From positions 930,001-994,000 of the forward strand of contig NZ_CP080524.1 in assembly GCF_024746795.1 (NCBI RefSeq): a stretch of 64,000 bases of DNA, read 5' to 3'. The notes beneath the pieces are model-generated. The model saw nothing but the letters and a program-made list of their open reading frames with translations. It was not told the origin of the DNA and ran no database searches. Shown in pieces: positions 1 through 7,603 of the stretch. Every line of letters starts with the position of its first letter. Position 1 is the first letter of the stretch. Made by a program: the position numbers and the translations under genes. The DNA comes from Mesorhizobium sp. AR10 (GTDB taxonomy: Bacteria > Pseudomonadota > Alphaproteobacteria > Rhizobiales > Rhizobiaceae).

Positions 1-67
1 AGTTCATGGCGTTTTCTCCTCTGGGTTCAAAATTGGTGGATCACAAATTCGGTGCGTTCAGCGGTGC

Positions 68-433
68 TCAGTCGCTGGCAATCACCATGCGGTTGCCCTC
101 GCTGTCGCGGAACTCGGCGACGGTGCGGCCCGGCTGCCACGGCGCCTCCTGCGGCTCAGTGATGATTTCGACGCCGCGTGCTTTCAAGGAAGCGACCGTC
201 GCCTCGACATCCCCGTCGACCAGCACCAGCACGGGCTCCAAAGCCGCCGCATCATCGGCGCGCCTGGCGAAGTGCAGGTTGGTCACGGCGCCGGGAAATG
301 TCAGCTCGATCCAGCGCCAGCCGCCATCGCCCATCGGCTGATCGGCCGCGACATGGCAGGCGAGGTGATCGGTATAGAACGCCTTGGCGCGGTCCTGGTC
401 GAACACCGGCAGCTCGGCAAACTGGATGTGCAT
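68..433 (-). CDS. VOC (glyoxalase/bleomycin-resistance fold) family protein
   Basis: A 121-residue single-module VOC protein. It begins MHIQFAELPVFDQDRAKAFY, the usual beta-strand then helix opening of this fold, and ends FRDSEGNRMVIASD, the typical last strand carrying a possible metal-binding Glu region. The frame runs open upstream to 568, but the ATG at 433 is chosen because an AGGAGAG ribosome site lies just ahead of it and similarity starts there. VOC proteins bind or convert small electrophiles or antibiotics; the substrate cannot be read here. It is divergent from the ABM-like gene and sigma factor at 583-1796, suggesting a shared stress or detoxification module. Fold assignment is firm, function open. 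Confidence 0.85.
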   Translation of the reverse strand: MHIQFAELPVFDQDRAKAFYTDHLACHVAADQPMGDGGWRWIELTFPGAVTNLHFARRADDAAALEPVLVLVDGDVEATVASLKARGVEIITEPQEAPWQPGRTVAEFRDSEGNRMVIASD

Positions 434-582
434 GACAAGTCTCTCTCCTCTCTTTGATGGCTGCGGCGCAGCCCCGATCAAGTAAAAGACGATGCAGGCG
501 ACCAGAAAGATTCTCAGGGGTGCTAATCTTTTCGGCGCCGCCAAGCGTCCTTTGTGCAGGTCAACCAATCAGGAGACAGGCG

Positions 583-888
583 ATGGACTACACAGTCATT
601 CGCTACGGCGTGAAAGACGGCGAGCTGGACGCGAACCGCGCGCTGGTGACAAAGGTGTTCGAGGCGCTGGGCGAGGCGGCGCCGCCGGCCATGCGCTATC
701 TCGTGCTGGAGCTGGACGACGGCGAGTTCATCCACATCGTCAGCCAGGACAAGGATAGCTCCGCGATCACCGGGCTCGCGGCGTTCAAGGCTTTCAGCGA
801 AACTCATGCGCAGAGGCGCTCGACGCCTGTCAGGCGATCGCCTGTCAAGATCATCGGCAATTACCGTATGCTGGCCGCCACCGAGTAG
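583..888 (+). CDS. small hypothetical protein, antibiotic-biosynthesis-monooxygenase-like
   Basis: A 101-residue protein beginning MDYTVIRYGVKDGELDANRA. The pattern (strand YTVIRY, helix with ANRALVTKVFEAL, strand RYLVLELDDGEFIHIV, helix with FKAF) resembles a dimeric alpha/beta barrel as in ABM/YgiN proteins, so a small oxidoreductase or ligand binder is possible; this is inferred from pattern only. The start is the ATG at 583 with AGGAG at 571-575; the frame is open upstream but lacks similarity there. Its stop is 14 nt ahead of the ATG of the sigma factor gene, so the two are almost certainly co-transcribed, and it may be the sigma factor's partner or target. Confidence 0.75.
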   Translation: MDYTVIRYGVKDGELDANRALVTKVFEALGEAAPPAMRYLVLELDDGEFIHIVSQDKDSSAITGLAAFKAFSETHAQRRSTPVRRSPVKIIGNYRMLAATE

Positions 889-902
889 ACTTGGTTAAGA
901 GA

Positions 903-1796
903 ATGGACGCCATGAGAAAACTCGACCGGCCGGCACTGGAAGCCATGCTGGCCGGGCTGCGGCCGAAGCTGCACCGCTACTGCGCCCGCATGGCCGGCTC
1001 GGTGATCGACGGCGAGGACATCGTCCAGGAAACGATGCTGAAGGCGCTGCAGGCTGTCGATGCGCATGCGGCGGTCGAACGCCCCGAGCAATGGCTGTTT
1101 CGCATCGCCCACAATGCCGCGCAGGATCATCTGCGCCGGCGCAATCGCGAAAGATTGCGTATCACCGAGGCCGACATGACGACGATCGAGGACCTCTCCA
1201 GCAGCGCCGACGCGAGGCTCGCCACTGCGACCGGCCTGCGCAGCTTCATGCAGCTTTCGCTGGCGCAGCGCAGCGCCGTGATCCTGGTCGACGTGCTTGG
1301 CCTCAGCCTGCACGAGACCTGCGAGGTCTCAGGGGCGACACTGGCCGCGACCAAGGCGACGCTGCATCGCGGGCGGGCGCAGCTTCGCTTGCTGGCATCG
1401 GAGCCCGAACAGGCGGTCGTGCCCCGGCTCGATCCCGACGACGAGCGGCGCTTGCGCCGCTATGTCGACCTGTTCAACGCGCGCGACTTCGACGCCGTGC
1501 GGGCGCTGATTGCCGAGGATATCCAGCTTGAGGTCGTCAACCGCACCCGGCTGCGCGGCAAGGCGCAGGCGTCGACCTATTTCGGCAATTACGACCGCGT
1601 CAGCGACTGGGCACTGTCGCTCGGTTTTGTCGAGGACAGGCCGGCTATCCTGATCCGCGACCCGCAGGCGCCGGAGAGCGGCGTGCGCGGCTTCATGCTG
1701 GTCGAATGGCTTGAAGAACAGGTCATCCAGATCCGCGATTTCCGCTACGCGCCCTATTGTGTCGTCGACGCAGATATCCGCTTCATTGACGGTTGA
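903..1796 (+). CDS. ECF sigma factor with C-terminal SnoaL-like domain
   Basis: A 297-residue sigma factor. Residues 1-160 hold sigma region 2 (DGEDIVQETMLKALQ, then WLFRIAHNAAQDHLRRR) and region 4 (SLHETCEVSGATLAATKATL, then HRGRAQLR). Residues about 180-297 form an NTF2/SnoaL-like extension (RRYVDLFNARDFDAVRALIA). Sigma factors of the SigJ/ECF41 type carry such a tail instead of relying on a separate anti-sigma factor. The DGGGK signature typical of ECF41 is not visible here; RLRGKAQASTYF stands in its place, so this may be another SnoaL-fused group. The start is ATG 903 or ATG 912; AAGAGA at 897-902 spaces better to 912. It follows the ABM-like gene closely and faces the divergent VOC gene. 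Confidence 0.88.
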   Translation: MDAMRKLDRPALEAMLAGLRPKLHRYCARMAGSVIDGEDIVQETMLKALQAVDAHAAVERPEQWLFRIAHNAAQDHLRRRNRERLRITEADMTTIEDLSSSADARLATATGLRSFMQLSLAQRSAVILVDVLGLSLHETCEVSGATLAATKATLHRGRAQLRLLASEPEQAVVPRLDPDDERRLRRYVDLFNARDFDAVRALIAEDIQLEVVNRTRLRGKAQASTYFGNYDRVSDWALSLGFVEDRPAILIRDPQAPESGVRGFMLVEWLEEQVIQIRDFRYAPYCVVDADIRFIDG

Positions 1797-1889
1797 GCGG
1801 AACGTCGAGCGGAGTGGGCATCGATGGCACCATCTCGCCGCGGCTCTTCACCGAACGGCGTGGCGATTTCCATCCGGCGAGTCGCAAGA

Positions 1890-2420
1890 TCAAGCAGGAA
1901 CGTAGGTCAACCTGATCACATCCTCGCCAATCCGATCATTAGTCACAAGGCGGAGCGGCGGCCGGGCTCCGGCGAAATATGGCTTGCCGTGACCAAGCAC
2001 GACGGGGTGTAGGTAGATTCGATACTCATCGATCAAGCCAAGTTCGGTGAGGCTTTGCGCCAAGTCCGGACCAGCAACCTCGATCTCCCCGGCGCTCTCG
2101 GCCTTCAGCTTGCGGATCGCGCCCTCAAGATCATCCGCAACAAGCGTGGCGTTGGGACCGACCGACTTCAACGAGCGCGAGACGACCCATTTCGGCTGGT
2201 TCCGCCACGCCGCCGCGAAGGCGTGTCGCTCTGCATCCCATTCAGGATGATCGTCGTCCCAGTAACGCATGACCTCATACATTCGGCGACCGTACACACT
2301 GCCCACCTGCCCCTGAGCCTCCTCGATGAAGTGGCGGAAGAGGGTGGGGCTTGGCGCAAACGTCATATGGTCGACGTAGCCGTCCAGGGACTGGTTCATT
2401 CCGAACACGAGCTTGGCCAT
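1890..2420 (-). CDS. dihydrofolate-reductase-family protein (RibD C-terminal domain)
   Basis: A 176-residue protein starting MAKLVFGMNQSLDGYVD, the typical opening of small RibD_C/DHFR-like reductases (YyaP/YwjB group). Other conserved parts are YGRRMYEVMRYW, WVVSRSLKSVGPNATLV, the EIEVAGPDLAQSL nucleotide-binding segment and DEYRIYLHPVVLGHGKPYF. These proteins bind NADPH, but their physiological substrates are mostly unknown; no true folate role is implied. The start at 2420 has GGAAG seven bases ahead; the frame is open to 2474 without similarity. It stands alone, convergent with the sigma factor gene, at the edge of the AT-richer patch. Confidence 0.88.
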   Translation of the reverse strand: MAKLVFGMNQSLDGYVDHMTFAPSPTLFRHFIEEAQGQVGSVYGRRMYEVMRYWDDDHPEWDAERHAFAAAWRNQPKWVVSRSLKSVGPNATLVADDLEGAIRKLKAESAGEIEVAGPDLAQSLTELGLIDEYRIYLHPVVLGHGKPYFAGARPPLRLVTNDRIGEDVIRLTYVPA

Positions 2421-2476
2421 CCCGCTTCCTTTCCTCACGCGGCACATCCGCACGGTTCTGATTGATTTATGCAATC

Positions 2477-2513
2477 GGTTGTAAGCTAGATCGGAGGTTG
2501 TAAGCTAGATCGG
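2477..2513. repeat. tandem 18-bp direct repeat
   Basis: GGTTGTAAGCTAGATCGG occurs at 2477-2494 and again at 2496-2513 with a single base between, a 19-bp period. The two copies are identical. The unit contains TAGCTTAC/GTAAGCTA, a partial palindrome. It lies about 57 bp upstream of the start codon of the RibD-like gene (- strand), so it could be a duplicated regulator site or a slippage product. Confidence 0.75.
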
Positions 2514-2976
2514 TCGCCGCTTGGCGCGGCACGGGCGCGATCGTTTCCCTCAAGCGAAGGTTTGAAGGTTGGCTTCCTGAAGCCTGGAGCCGGCAAGCAA
2601 AGCTTCGAGCACCTGCTTTTTGAGAAAGAGGCATTGCGAAACGCGCAAGTTTGGCGATGCCGGAAACTTCAGCCACCTCGCAGGCAAGCACCAATTCCTT
2701 TTGCTGAGAGATGATCAACTGGGTGAGGTCGCGCGATTTGAATCCGAGAACAGCAGGAAAAATTGCGAGTCCGAACCCTGTGCGGCTCAACTTCATCAAG
2801 CTATTAAACAGATGGAATAGAAATGCGCGCCGGGAGAAGACGAAACCGGAACTCGTATGTCATTGTTTTTGTTTTAGTTGCGAAAGAGGAGCGCTCCTGA
2901 ATGTTTCGGAATCGCTATCAACTGGTATGCCCCTAATCCCTTCGGACTATCCCTCTTATGGACTAGATCCAAATTG

Positions 2977-3005
2977 TTGACAGGGGCGCAGATAGGCGAA
3001 ATATT
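2977..3005 (+). promoter_or_regulatory. candidate sigma-70 promoter for the DUF535 gene
   Basis: A perfect TTGACA at 2977-2982 is followed after 17 bases by AATATT at 3000-3005, about 70 bp ahead of the GTG start at 3076. The strong E. coli-like -35 fits an acquired AT-richer segment. Confidence 0.5.
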
Positions 3006-3075
3006 TTGGTGCTGAAGTCTACGTCTCGAGTTGACAGCTCAACCTTCCGGAACTGTGCGGTGGCAGGAGGAATTT

Positions 3076-4098
3076 GTGGATGTCCTATCCTCTCAGGAAG
3101 GAGAAATTCCTGTGTCGCTAGACACGCAGCTGCGGGACCGACGCTCCTTTGAAGTAGACGATTTCAAAACAGTTTCGAATTTGGACCTATGGATGCTGAT
3201 TACCAGGATCGGAATGTCGAAGGCATTCTTCGAGGGTCCAGCTCTTATAAGATATCTGCGCCTGGCAAAGCTATATCTGAAATGTTTGTCAAACTGGCCT
3301 CGCCTGCGGGACTGGCATGAGAAGCATTCGGGTACGAAAAGTTCCGAAATCCTGAGACGGCACCCCCTTTTGCCAGCTCTGAGCGACCGGCCTTACATCA
3401 ATGTGTCATGGTCGCAGCAAAAGTCACAACACGTCATCGAGACCCACTACCGGCTCATTCAAGATTTCACGGAATTAATGGGCTTTCCGAGTGGAAGTGG
3501 CGTTGCGCTGGCGTACCTCCGGACGGAAGTAGCCGGCCTGGAGATCGTGCTGGACAAACCAAACTGGTTTCAAGACGAGGGTGAGGTCGTGTTGAACCTC
3601 TTCTTGGAGCAGAAGCGCATCTGCTCTCTGGCGTTCACGTTAGGTCGCGAGCGCACACATACCGTTGCCTATATTGGAGCGCTACAGGGCGGCGAGCACG
3701 GTGAGGAAGCATTGGAGCGCAACCGCCTGATTACGCGCGGCGCATTCGGAATGCGCCCCCGCGACCTGACGATCGCGGCATTCCGACTCCTATGCGCCCA
3801 CCTGAAGGTCGACAAGATACTCGCGCCGATGGACCGTGACTGCGTTGCGCGCAGCAGCTATTTCGCAGGCAGAATCGACAGGATTCACTTTAGACATGAC
3901 GCCACATGGATCGAACACGGTGCAAGTGTCTCCCCCTCCCATTCGATGTTCGACCTTCCTGTAGCGGTTCCCTTTCGCACGCCGTCCGAGATGCCTCCGC
4001 GCAAAAGAGCAATGTACAGGCGTCGATACGAGATGCTTCAACTCCTCAATGCTGACATCGGCCGGTCGGTTCAAGTGAATAGCGCTAACACCACCTGA
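3076..4098 (+). CDS. VirK/YbjX family protein (DUF535)
   Basis: About 340 residues. The middle and C-terminal parts (ICSLAFTLGRERTHTVAYIGALQGG, then RDLTIAAFRLLCAHLKVDKILAP, then YMRRRYEML-like YRRRYEML) match the DUF535 pattern of VirK and YbjX, proteins linked in enterobacteria to resistance to cationic peptides and virulence; the biochemical role is unknown. The frame is open from a TTG at 3031, but AGGAGG at 3065-3070 sits five bases before GTG 3076, which I take as the start. Codon use is more AT-rich than the flanking backbone. A SAM methyltransferase follows 33 bp downstream, probably in the same transcript. No signal peptide or membrane segment is visible. Confidence 0.8.
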   Translation: MDVLSSQEGEIPVSLDTQLRDRRSFEVDDFKTVSNLDLWMLITRIGMSKAFFEGPALIRYLRLAKLYLKCLSNWPRLRDWHEKHSGTKSSEILRRHPLLPALSDRPYINVSWSQQKSQHVIETHYRLIQDFTELMGFPSGSGVALAYLRTEVAGLEIVLDKPNWFQDEGEVVLNLFLEQKRICSLAFTLGRERTHTVAYIGALQGGEHGEEALERNRLITRGAFGMRPRDLTIAAFRLLCAHLKVDKILAPMDRDCVARSSYFAGRIDRIHFRHDATWIEHGASVSPSHSMFDLPVAVPFRTPSEMPPRKRAMYRRRYEMLQLLNADIGRSVQVNSANTT

Positions 4099-4131
4099 GC
4101 TATCGACAGAGGCTCAATCCGAGGCTTTCGA

Positions 4132-4779
4132 ATGCGTGGAGGATTGCTCAACATACTCAAAGGCAGTGGTTGGAAAACCCGACTTCTCAACCCAGTCGAT
4201 GAGTTTTGGGATCGTCGACTCGGAATCTCGACATTCGGCTACACCCCGGCGATCGGAGACAAAGACTCTCTTGATCTGCGTATGCACTACGAACCGACCC
4301 CCTATCGTGTGATCTTCAAGATACTCAAGCATCTTGGCGCCGGCCCCGACGATGTCTTCGTCGACTTTGGATCGGGCATGGGGCGCACAACATTTGCTGC
4401 TTGCTGGGCTGGATGTGGGCGGAGCGTCGGTGTCGAAATCGACCCTTCGCTTTATCGCCATGCTTGTATGAACCTGGAAAAAAGCGCTGTCTCGGATCGA
4501 CAAATACAGTTCATCTGTACTCCGGCGCAGCGATACGATCCAAGCGGAACGACAATCGTCTATCTGTTCCATCCGTTTGGCCCAGGAACCTTGCAGTTGG
4601 TAGTCGCCAACCTGCAACGTGACATCTTGGACAACCCACGAGATGTTAAGATCGCTTACAACAATCCGGTCTTTCCAGAAACATTGGATGCGTCCGGACT
4701 TTTCAGAAAGACCGGCGAGTGGGCAGCCGAAGGCACAAAGCTTCCTTATCGAGTGGCATTTTGGCAGACTGCACTGTAG
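4132..4779 (+). CDS. class I SAM-dependent methyltransferase
   Basis: A 215-residue protein with a clear class I SAM-binding motif I, VFVDFGSGMGRTTFAA (about residues 75-90), followed by VGVEIDPSLYRHA (motif II, acidic residue contacting the ribose). The later IVYLFHPFGP occupies the place of the catalytic motif IV; it is not the NPPY of N6-adenine methylases, so the acceptor is unknown. The first 60 residues (FWDRRLGISTFGY, DLRMHYEPTPY) are a conserved lead-in seen in uncharacterised bacterial methyltransferases. It is 33 bp behind the DUF535 gene, shares its lower GC, and is likely co-transcribed. The start is ATG 4132. Confidence 0.82.
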   Translation: MRGGLLNILKGSGWKTRLLNPVDEFWDRRLGISTFGYTPAIGDKDSLDLRMHYEPTPYRVIFKILKHLGAGPDDVFVDFGSGMGRTTFAACWAGCGRSVGVEIDPSLYRHACMNLEKSAVSDRQIQFICTPAQRYDPSGTTIVYLFHPFGPGTLQLVVANLQRDILDNPRDVKIAYNNPVFPETLDASGLFRKTGEWAAEGTKLPYRVAFWQTAL

Positions 4780-4966
4780 CAGTACGAGCAGTTCTGTCGT
4801 CGCTATGAACCGCATCTGCTCAATTTGACGTATGGCCCGCCTGCCGGCTTTTCGAACACGCAGTTGAGCCAACGTCGTTCAACCATTCGGTTGGCGCTAT
4901 TGCCATCCGTCTCCTAAGGCACAATCGGGTACCTTATGACTGCGGGTCGCGCGGGAGGATAGTAGT

Positions 4967-5043
4967 TGGCGCGCCCGAAGAGATTCGAACTCCTGACCCC
5001 CAGATTCGTAGTCTGGTGCTCTATCCAGCTGAGCTACGGGCGC
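4967..5043 (-). tRNA. tRNA-Arg (anticodon ACG)
   Basis: On the minus strand a complete cloverleaf is present: acceptor GCGCCCG/CGGGCGC, D stem GCTC/GAGC, anticodon stem CCAGA/TCTGG with loop CTACGAA (anticodon ACG), T stem AGGAG/CTCTT with loop TTCGAAT, discriminator G and encoded CCA (4967-4969). Length is 77 nt. The A34 is normally deaminated to inosine by TadA to read CGU/CGC/CGA. It borders the low-GC DUF535/methyltransferase patch, and tRNA-Arg genes are frequent integration sites, though no direct repeat of its 3' end was found in the window. Confidence 0.96.
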
Positions 5044-5191
5044 GCAACAGGCCATGCTTTGCATAGCCCCGCAGTCCGATCCTGACGACCGGCCGCGACA
5101 AGACGTGTTCCCTAGCGACTGAATTTCGGAAAAGCAAGCCGATCCGGCAAAAGTTTTGCGTGTCCTTGCGCAAGGCTGCTCTTTGTTCCGC

Positions 5192-5291
5192 GCAATCGCG
5201 GACGGAAAACCGCTGCACACTTTTCCTGGAATTGCTTTTTGTTCTGCGCAATTCCGGACGGAAAACCACTGCGCACTTTTCCTGGAATTGC
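5192..5291. repeat. two tandem copies of a 44-bp palindromic intergenic repeat
   Basis: Copy 1 spans 5192-5235 and copy 2 spans 5248-5291, a 56-bp period. Copy 2 has perfect 8-bp inverted ends, GCAATTCC at 5248-5255 and GGAATTGC at 5284-5291, around a GGACGGAAAACC core; copy 1 differs mainly in the left end (GCAATCGC). I recall this sequence class as a dispersed repeat in Mesorhizobium chromosomes. It ends 6 bp from the stop codon of the sensor kinase, so it could fold at the 3' end of that mRNA. Confidence 0.75.
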
Positions 5292-5297
5292 TCCGGA

Positions 5298-6785
5298 TCA
5301 GGCCGGGCGGCGTAGGCCGTTGCGAGCTTGATCGAGCCGAACCGGCTGGTCGGGAATGGTGACCGCGAAGGTGGTGTTGCCGCCAATGCTTTCGACCAGC
5401 TCCACCGTGCCGCCATGGGCGCGGATCAATTCATAGGCGATTGCCAGGCCAAGGCCGGTGCCGCCGCTGCGGGCAGAGCCGCGGAACGCCGCGAACAGGT
5501 TCTCACGCGCCTTTGGCGGCAGGCCGGGACCGGTGTCGGTGACGACGATGCGGCTGACGCTGCCCAGGCGAACGGCCGACACCGCCAATCGGCGCACGAG
5601 CGCACTTTCGGTGTCTGCCGCCATCGCCTGCACGGCGTTGCGGCAGAGATTGGTGAGCACGCGGAACAACTGGTCGGAATCGGCATCCACCTCGAACGTC
5701 AGATCGACGGCATTGACGAACTCGATGCCGTCTTCGATGTCGAGCAGACCGTGGACGTCCTCGACCAGTTGGCGCAACCGCAGCCTGCGGCGCGATGGCG
5801 GCGGCTCCTGGGTGCGGCCATAGGAAAGCACTCCCTCCGAATAGGACACGGCACGATCGAGCGCGCGCAGCAGCTTCGGCGCGAAGGCTTGCACGGTCGG
5901 GTCCTTGACCTGGCGCAGCCGGTCCGACATCAGCTGCGCCGAGGCCAGGATGTTGCGCATATCGTGGTTGATCTTGGAGACGGCGAGGCCAAGGTCGGCG
6001 AGGTGCTTCTGCTCGGACAGCATCTTCTGCAACCGCTCCTGCATCAACGACAGCTCGCGCTCGGCGACGCCGATCTCGTCGGCGCGGGCGGCCGGGCGGA
6101 TGATTCGCCCGGGATCGTCCGGCGCCTCGGAAAAAGCCAGCATCGAACGCGTCATCGTCCTGATCGGGCCGATCATGATCAGGTCAATCGCGGCATAGAC
6201 CAGCATGGCGGTGAACAGCGAGATCAGCAGCGAGACGAAGGCGACGTTGCGCGAATAGATGAGCATGGCCTTGCGCAGGGAGTGGTCGGGCATGATCAGC
6301 TCGAATTCCTTGTCGCTGTCGCCAACCGGTCCAAACACGCGCAGCATGCGCTTGCCGCCGAAAAACAGCGTGTCCAGGGCGCCGGTCATGCCTTTGATCA
6401 TGCCGACACTGGCAATATCGATATGTTCATCGACCTGCGGCGGCATCTCGGCCACGACCAAAAGCCGCGAGACGCCGCCGTCGCGCACGGCAATCGCCTT
6501 GGCGCCGATCGCCATCAGCACGTCGTTCTGGGCGGCGCGGGAGAGCGAATTGGGTTCGCCCTGCACCAGGACGATCGACACGGCCGCCGCCGTGCTCAGC
6601 CGCTCCTTCAGCCAGCTCAGCCGGTAGCTGGCAATCCAGGGCAGGAAAATGAGGACTTCGGCCAAGAGCACGAAGACGATGGTGAGCAGCAGGAGCTTCG
6701 TCGACAGCCCGCGCGCCAAAGGCACCGTACGGACGGGGGCTTTCGCCGGTCCGGTGCTTTCATCCGCGGGTGGAACTTCGCTCAT
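5298..6785 (-). CDS. membrane sensor histidine kinase (HAMP, HisKA-like, HATPase)
   Basis: A 495-residue inner-membrane kinase. TM1 is at about 30-50 and TM2 at about 183-205, with a periplasmic sensing region between them. A HAMP-like linker follows (GPIRTMTRSMLAFSE). The phospho-accepting His is about residue 274 in KINHDMRNILASAQ. The ATP-binding domain shows the N box (LCRNAVQAM), G1 (DTGPGLP) and G2 (GGTGLGLAI). The start ATG at 6785 has AGGGT just upstream. No response regulator gene lies next to it, so it is an orphan kinase whose partner and signal cannot be read. The HDMRN dimerisation motif is a variant of the usual HELR/HDLR. Confidence 0.92.
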   Translation of the reverse strand: MSEVPPADESTGPAKAPVRTVPLARGLSTKLLLLTIVFVLLAEVLIFLPWIASYRLSWLKERLSTAAAVSIVLVQGEPNSLSRAAQNDVLMAIGAKAIAVRDGGVSRLLVVAEMPPQVDEHIDIASVGMIKGMTGALDTLFFGGKRMLRVFGPVGDSDKEFELIMPDHSLRKAMLIYSRNVAFVSLLISLFTAMLVYAAIDLIMIGPIRTMTRSMLAFSEAPDDPGRIIRPAARADEIGVAERELSLMQERLQKMLSEQKHLADLGLAVSKINHDMRNILASAQLMSDRLRQVKDPTVQAFAPKLLRALDRAVSYSEGVLSYGRTQEPPPSRRRLRLRQLVEDVHGLLDIEDGIEFVNAVDLTFEVDADSDQLFRVLTNLCRNAVQAMAADTESALVRRLAVSAVRLGSVSRIVVTDTGPGLPPKARENLFAAFRGSARSGGTGLGLAIAYELIRAHGGTVELVESIGGNTTFAVTIPDQPVRLDQARNGLRRPA

Positions 6786-7084
6786 GCTACCCTGTCTTCA
6801 CGATCGCTTGATCGCCCGAGATTAGGCGATTGCGGCTTTTTTGCCAATTTCATCCTTGCTCGGAAAGCGGCAGCGGCGCAGAACATCGCGTCCATCGGCC
6901 CGACCGCGCCGAGACGAACAGGTCGTTCGCTCTGGATTGACTCCCAAAAGCCTTCTTTCTATAAGCCGCTCACGCTCGGGCCATTCGTCCCGGCGCGGTT
7001 TCGATCGCGCCAAACCGGCCCGGCAAAGCTCCTGTTACACAGTGACAGAATCAAGAAGGGCCGCACCCCGCGGTATTAAAACAA

Positions 7085-7219
7085 ATGAAGCGTACCTACC
7101 AACCGTCTAAACTCGTCCGCAAGCGGCGTCACGGCTTCCGTGCCCGCATGGCCACCAAGGGTGGTCGCGGCGTCGTCGCAGCCCGCCGCAACCGCGGCCG
7201 CAAGCGGCTCAGCGCCTGA
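7085..7219 (+). CDS. rpmH: 50S ribosomal protein L34
   Basis: A 44-residue, extremely Arg/Lys-rich protein beginning [18 protein letters not shown], with [20 protein letters not shown] in the middle and RLSA at the end. This is a full-length bacterial L34 (usual length 44-46), a late-assembling protein of the large subunit. It is the first gene of the conserved rpmH-rnpA-yidC block: rnpA starts 16 bp after its stop. Confidence 0.98.
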   Translation: MKRTYQPSKLVRKRRHGFRARMATKGGRGVVAARRNRGRKRLSA

Positions 7220-7235
7220 ACGGAAGACGAGATCG

Positions 7236-7589
7236 TTGCCCGCACCCGGCAAGCCAGTGGGACCAAATCCCAAGCGGCTTCTGAAGCGCGCGGAATTCCT
7301 GGCCGTCCGCCGTGGTGAAAAGCGGCGCGGGCGGCTTTTTCTCGTTGAAGTTCTCGACCGCGGCGACGGGTTGTCGCCACGCGTCGGCTATACCGTCACC
7401 AAGAAAGTCGGCAATGCGGTCGTGCGCAACCGCGTCCGGCGACGGCTGCGAGAGGCCGTCCGCACGCATGCGGCGGATGACATGGCGCCTGGCAATGACT
7501 ATGTCATCGTCGGGCGCGAAGACGTGCTTACCATTCCGTTCGGCCAGTTGAAGGCCGAACTCTCCCGCCGACTGCGCGGAACACGATAG
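7236..7589 (+). CDS. rnpA: ribonuclease P protein component
   Basis: About 117 residues from a TTG start at 7236 ([21 protein letters not shown]). Conserved parts are [32 protein letters not shown] and the RNR-box [13 protein letters not shown]. The protein assists the RnpB ribozyme in maturing tRNA 5' ends. The same frame is open back to an ATG at 7140 inside rpmH, which would give 149 residues, but those extra residues look like out-of-frame L34 code. The start is therefore uncertain; GGAAG at 7222-7226 supports the TTG. Confidence 0.93.
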   Translation: MPAPGKPVGPNPKRLLKRAEFLAVRRGEKRRGRLFLVEVLDRGDGLSPRVGYTVTKKVGNAVVRNRVRRRLREAVRTHAADDMAPGNDYVIVGREDVLTIPFGQLKAELSRRLRGTR

Positions 7590-7603
7590 GCCAAGGGCTT
7601 TCG

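Larger units (their letters stand above)
2421..3075. other. 655-bp gene-poor, AT-richer stretch
   Basis: No convincing gene. Short open frames at 2467-2799 (-) and 2711-2980 (+) have no recognisable similarity, no good ribosome site, and overlap each other. Base composition shifts here from the GC-rich background to a visibly more AT-rich one that continues through the next two genes. The stretch holds an 18-bp tandem duplication (2477-2513) and a sigma-70-like promoter (2977-3005). Confidence 0.6.

Noticed and set aside
2467-2799. 110-residue open frame in the AT-richer gap
   Set aside because: No ribosome site, no recognisable motif, overlaps the tandem repeat, and its codons do not look like a bacterial gene.
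4967-5043. tRNA-Arg as attachment site of an integrated island
   Set aside because: No integrase gene and no second copy of the tRNA 3' end were found in the window, so an island boundary is not supported beyond composition.
5328-7079. 583-residue open frame on the plus strand
   Set aside because: It is antisense to the sensor kinase, whose domains are clear on the minus strand. The translation is low-complexity His/Gln/Arg-rich, as expected of GC-rich antisense frames.
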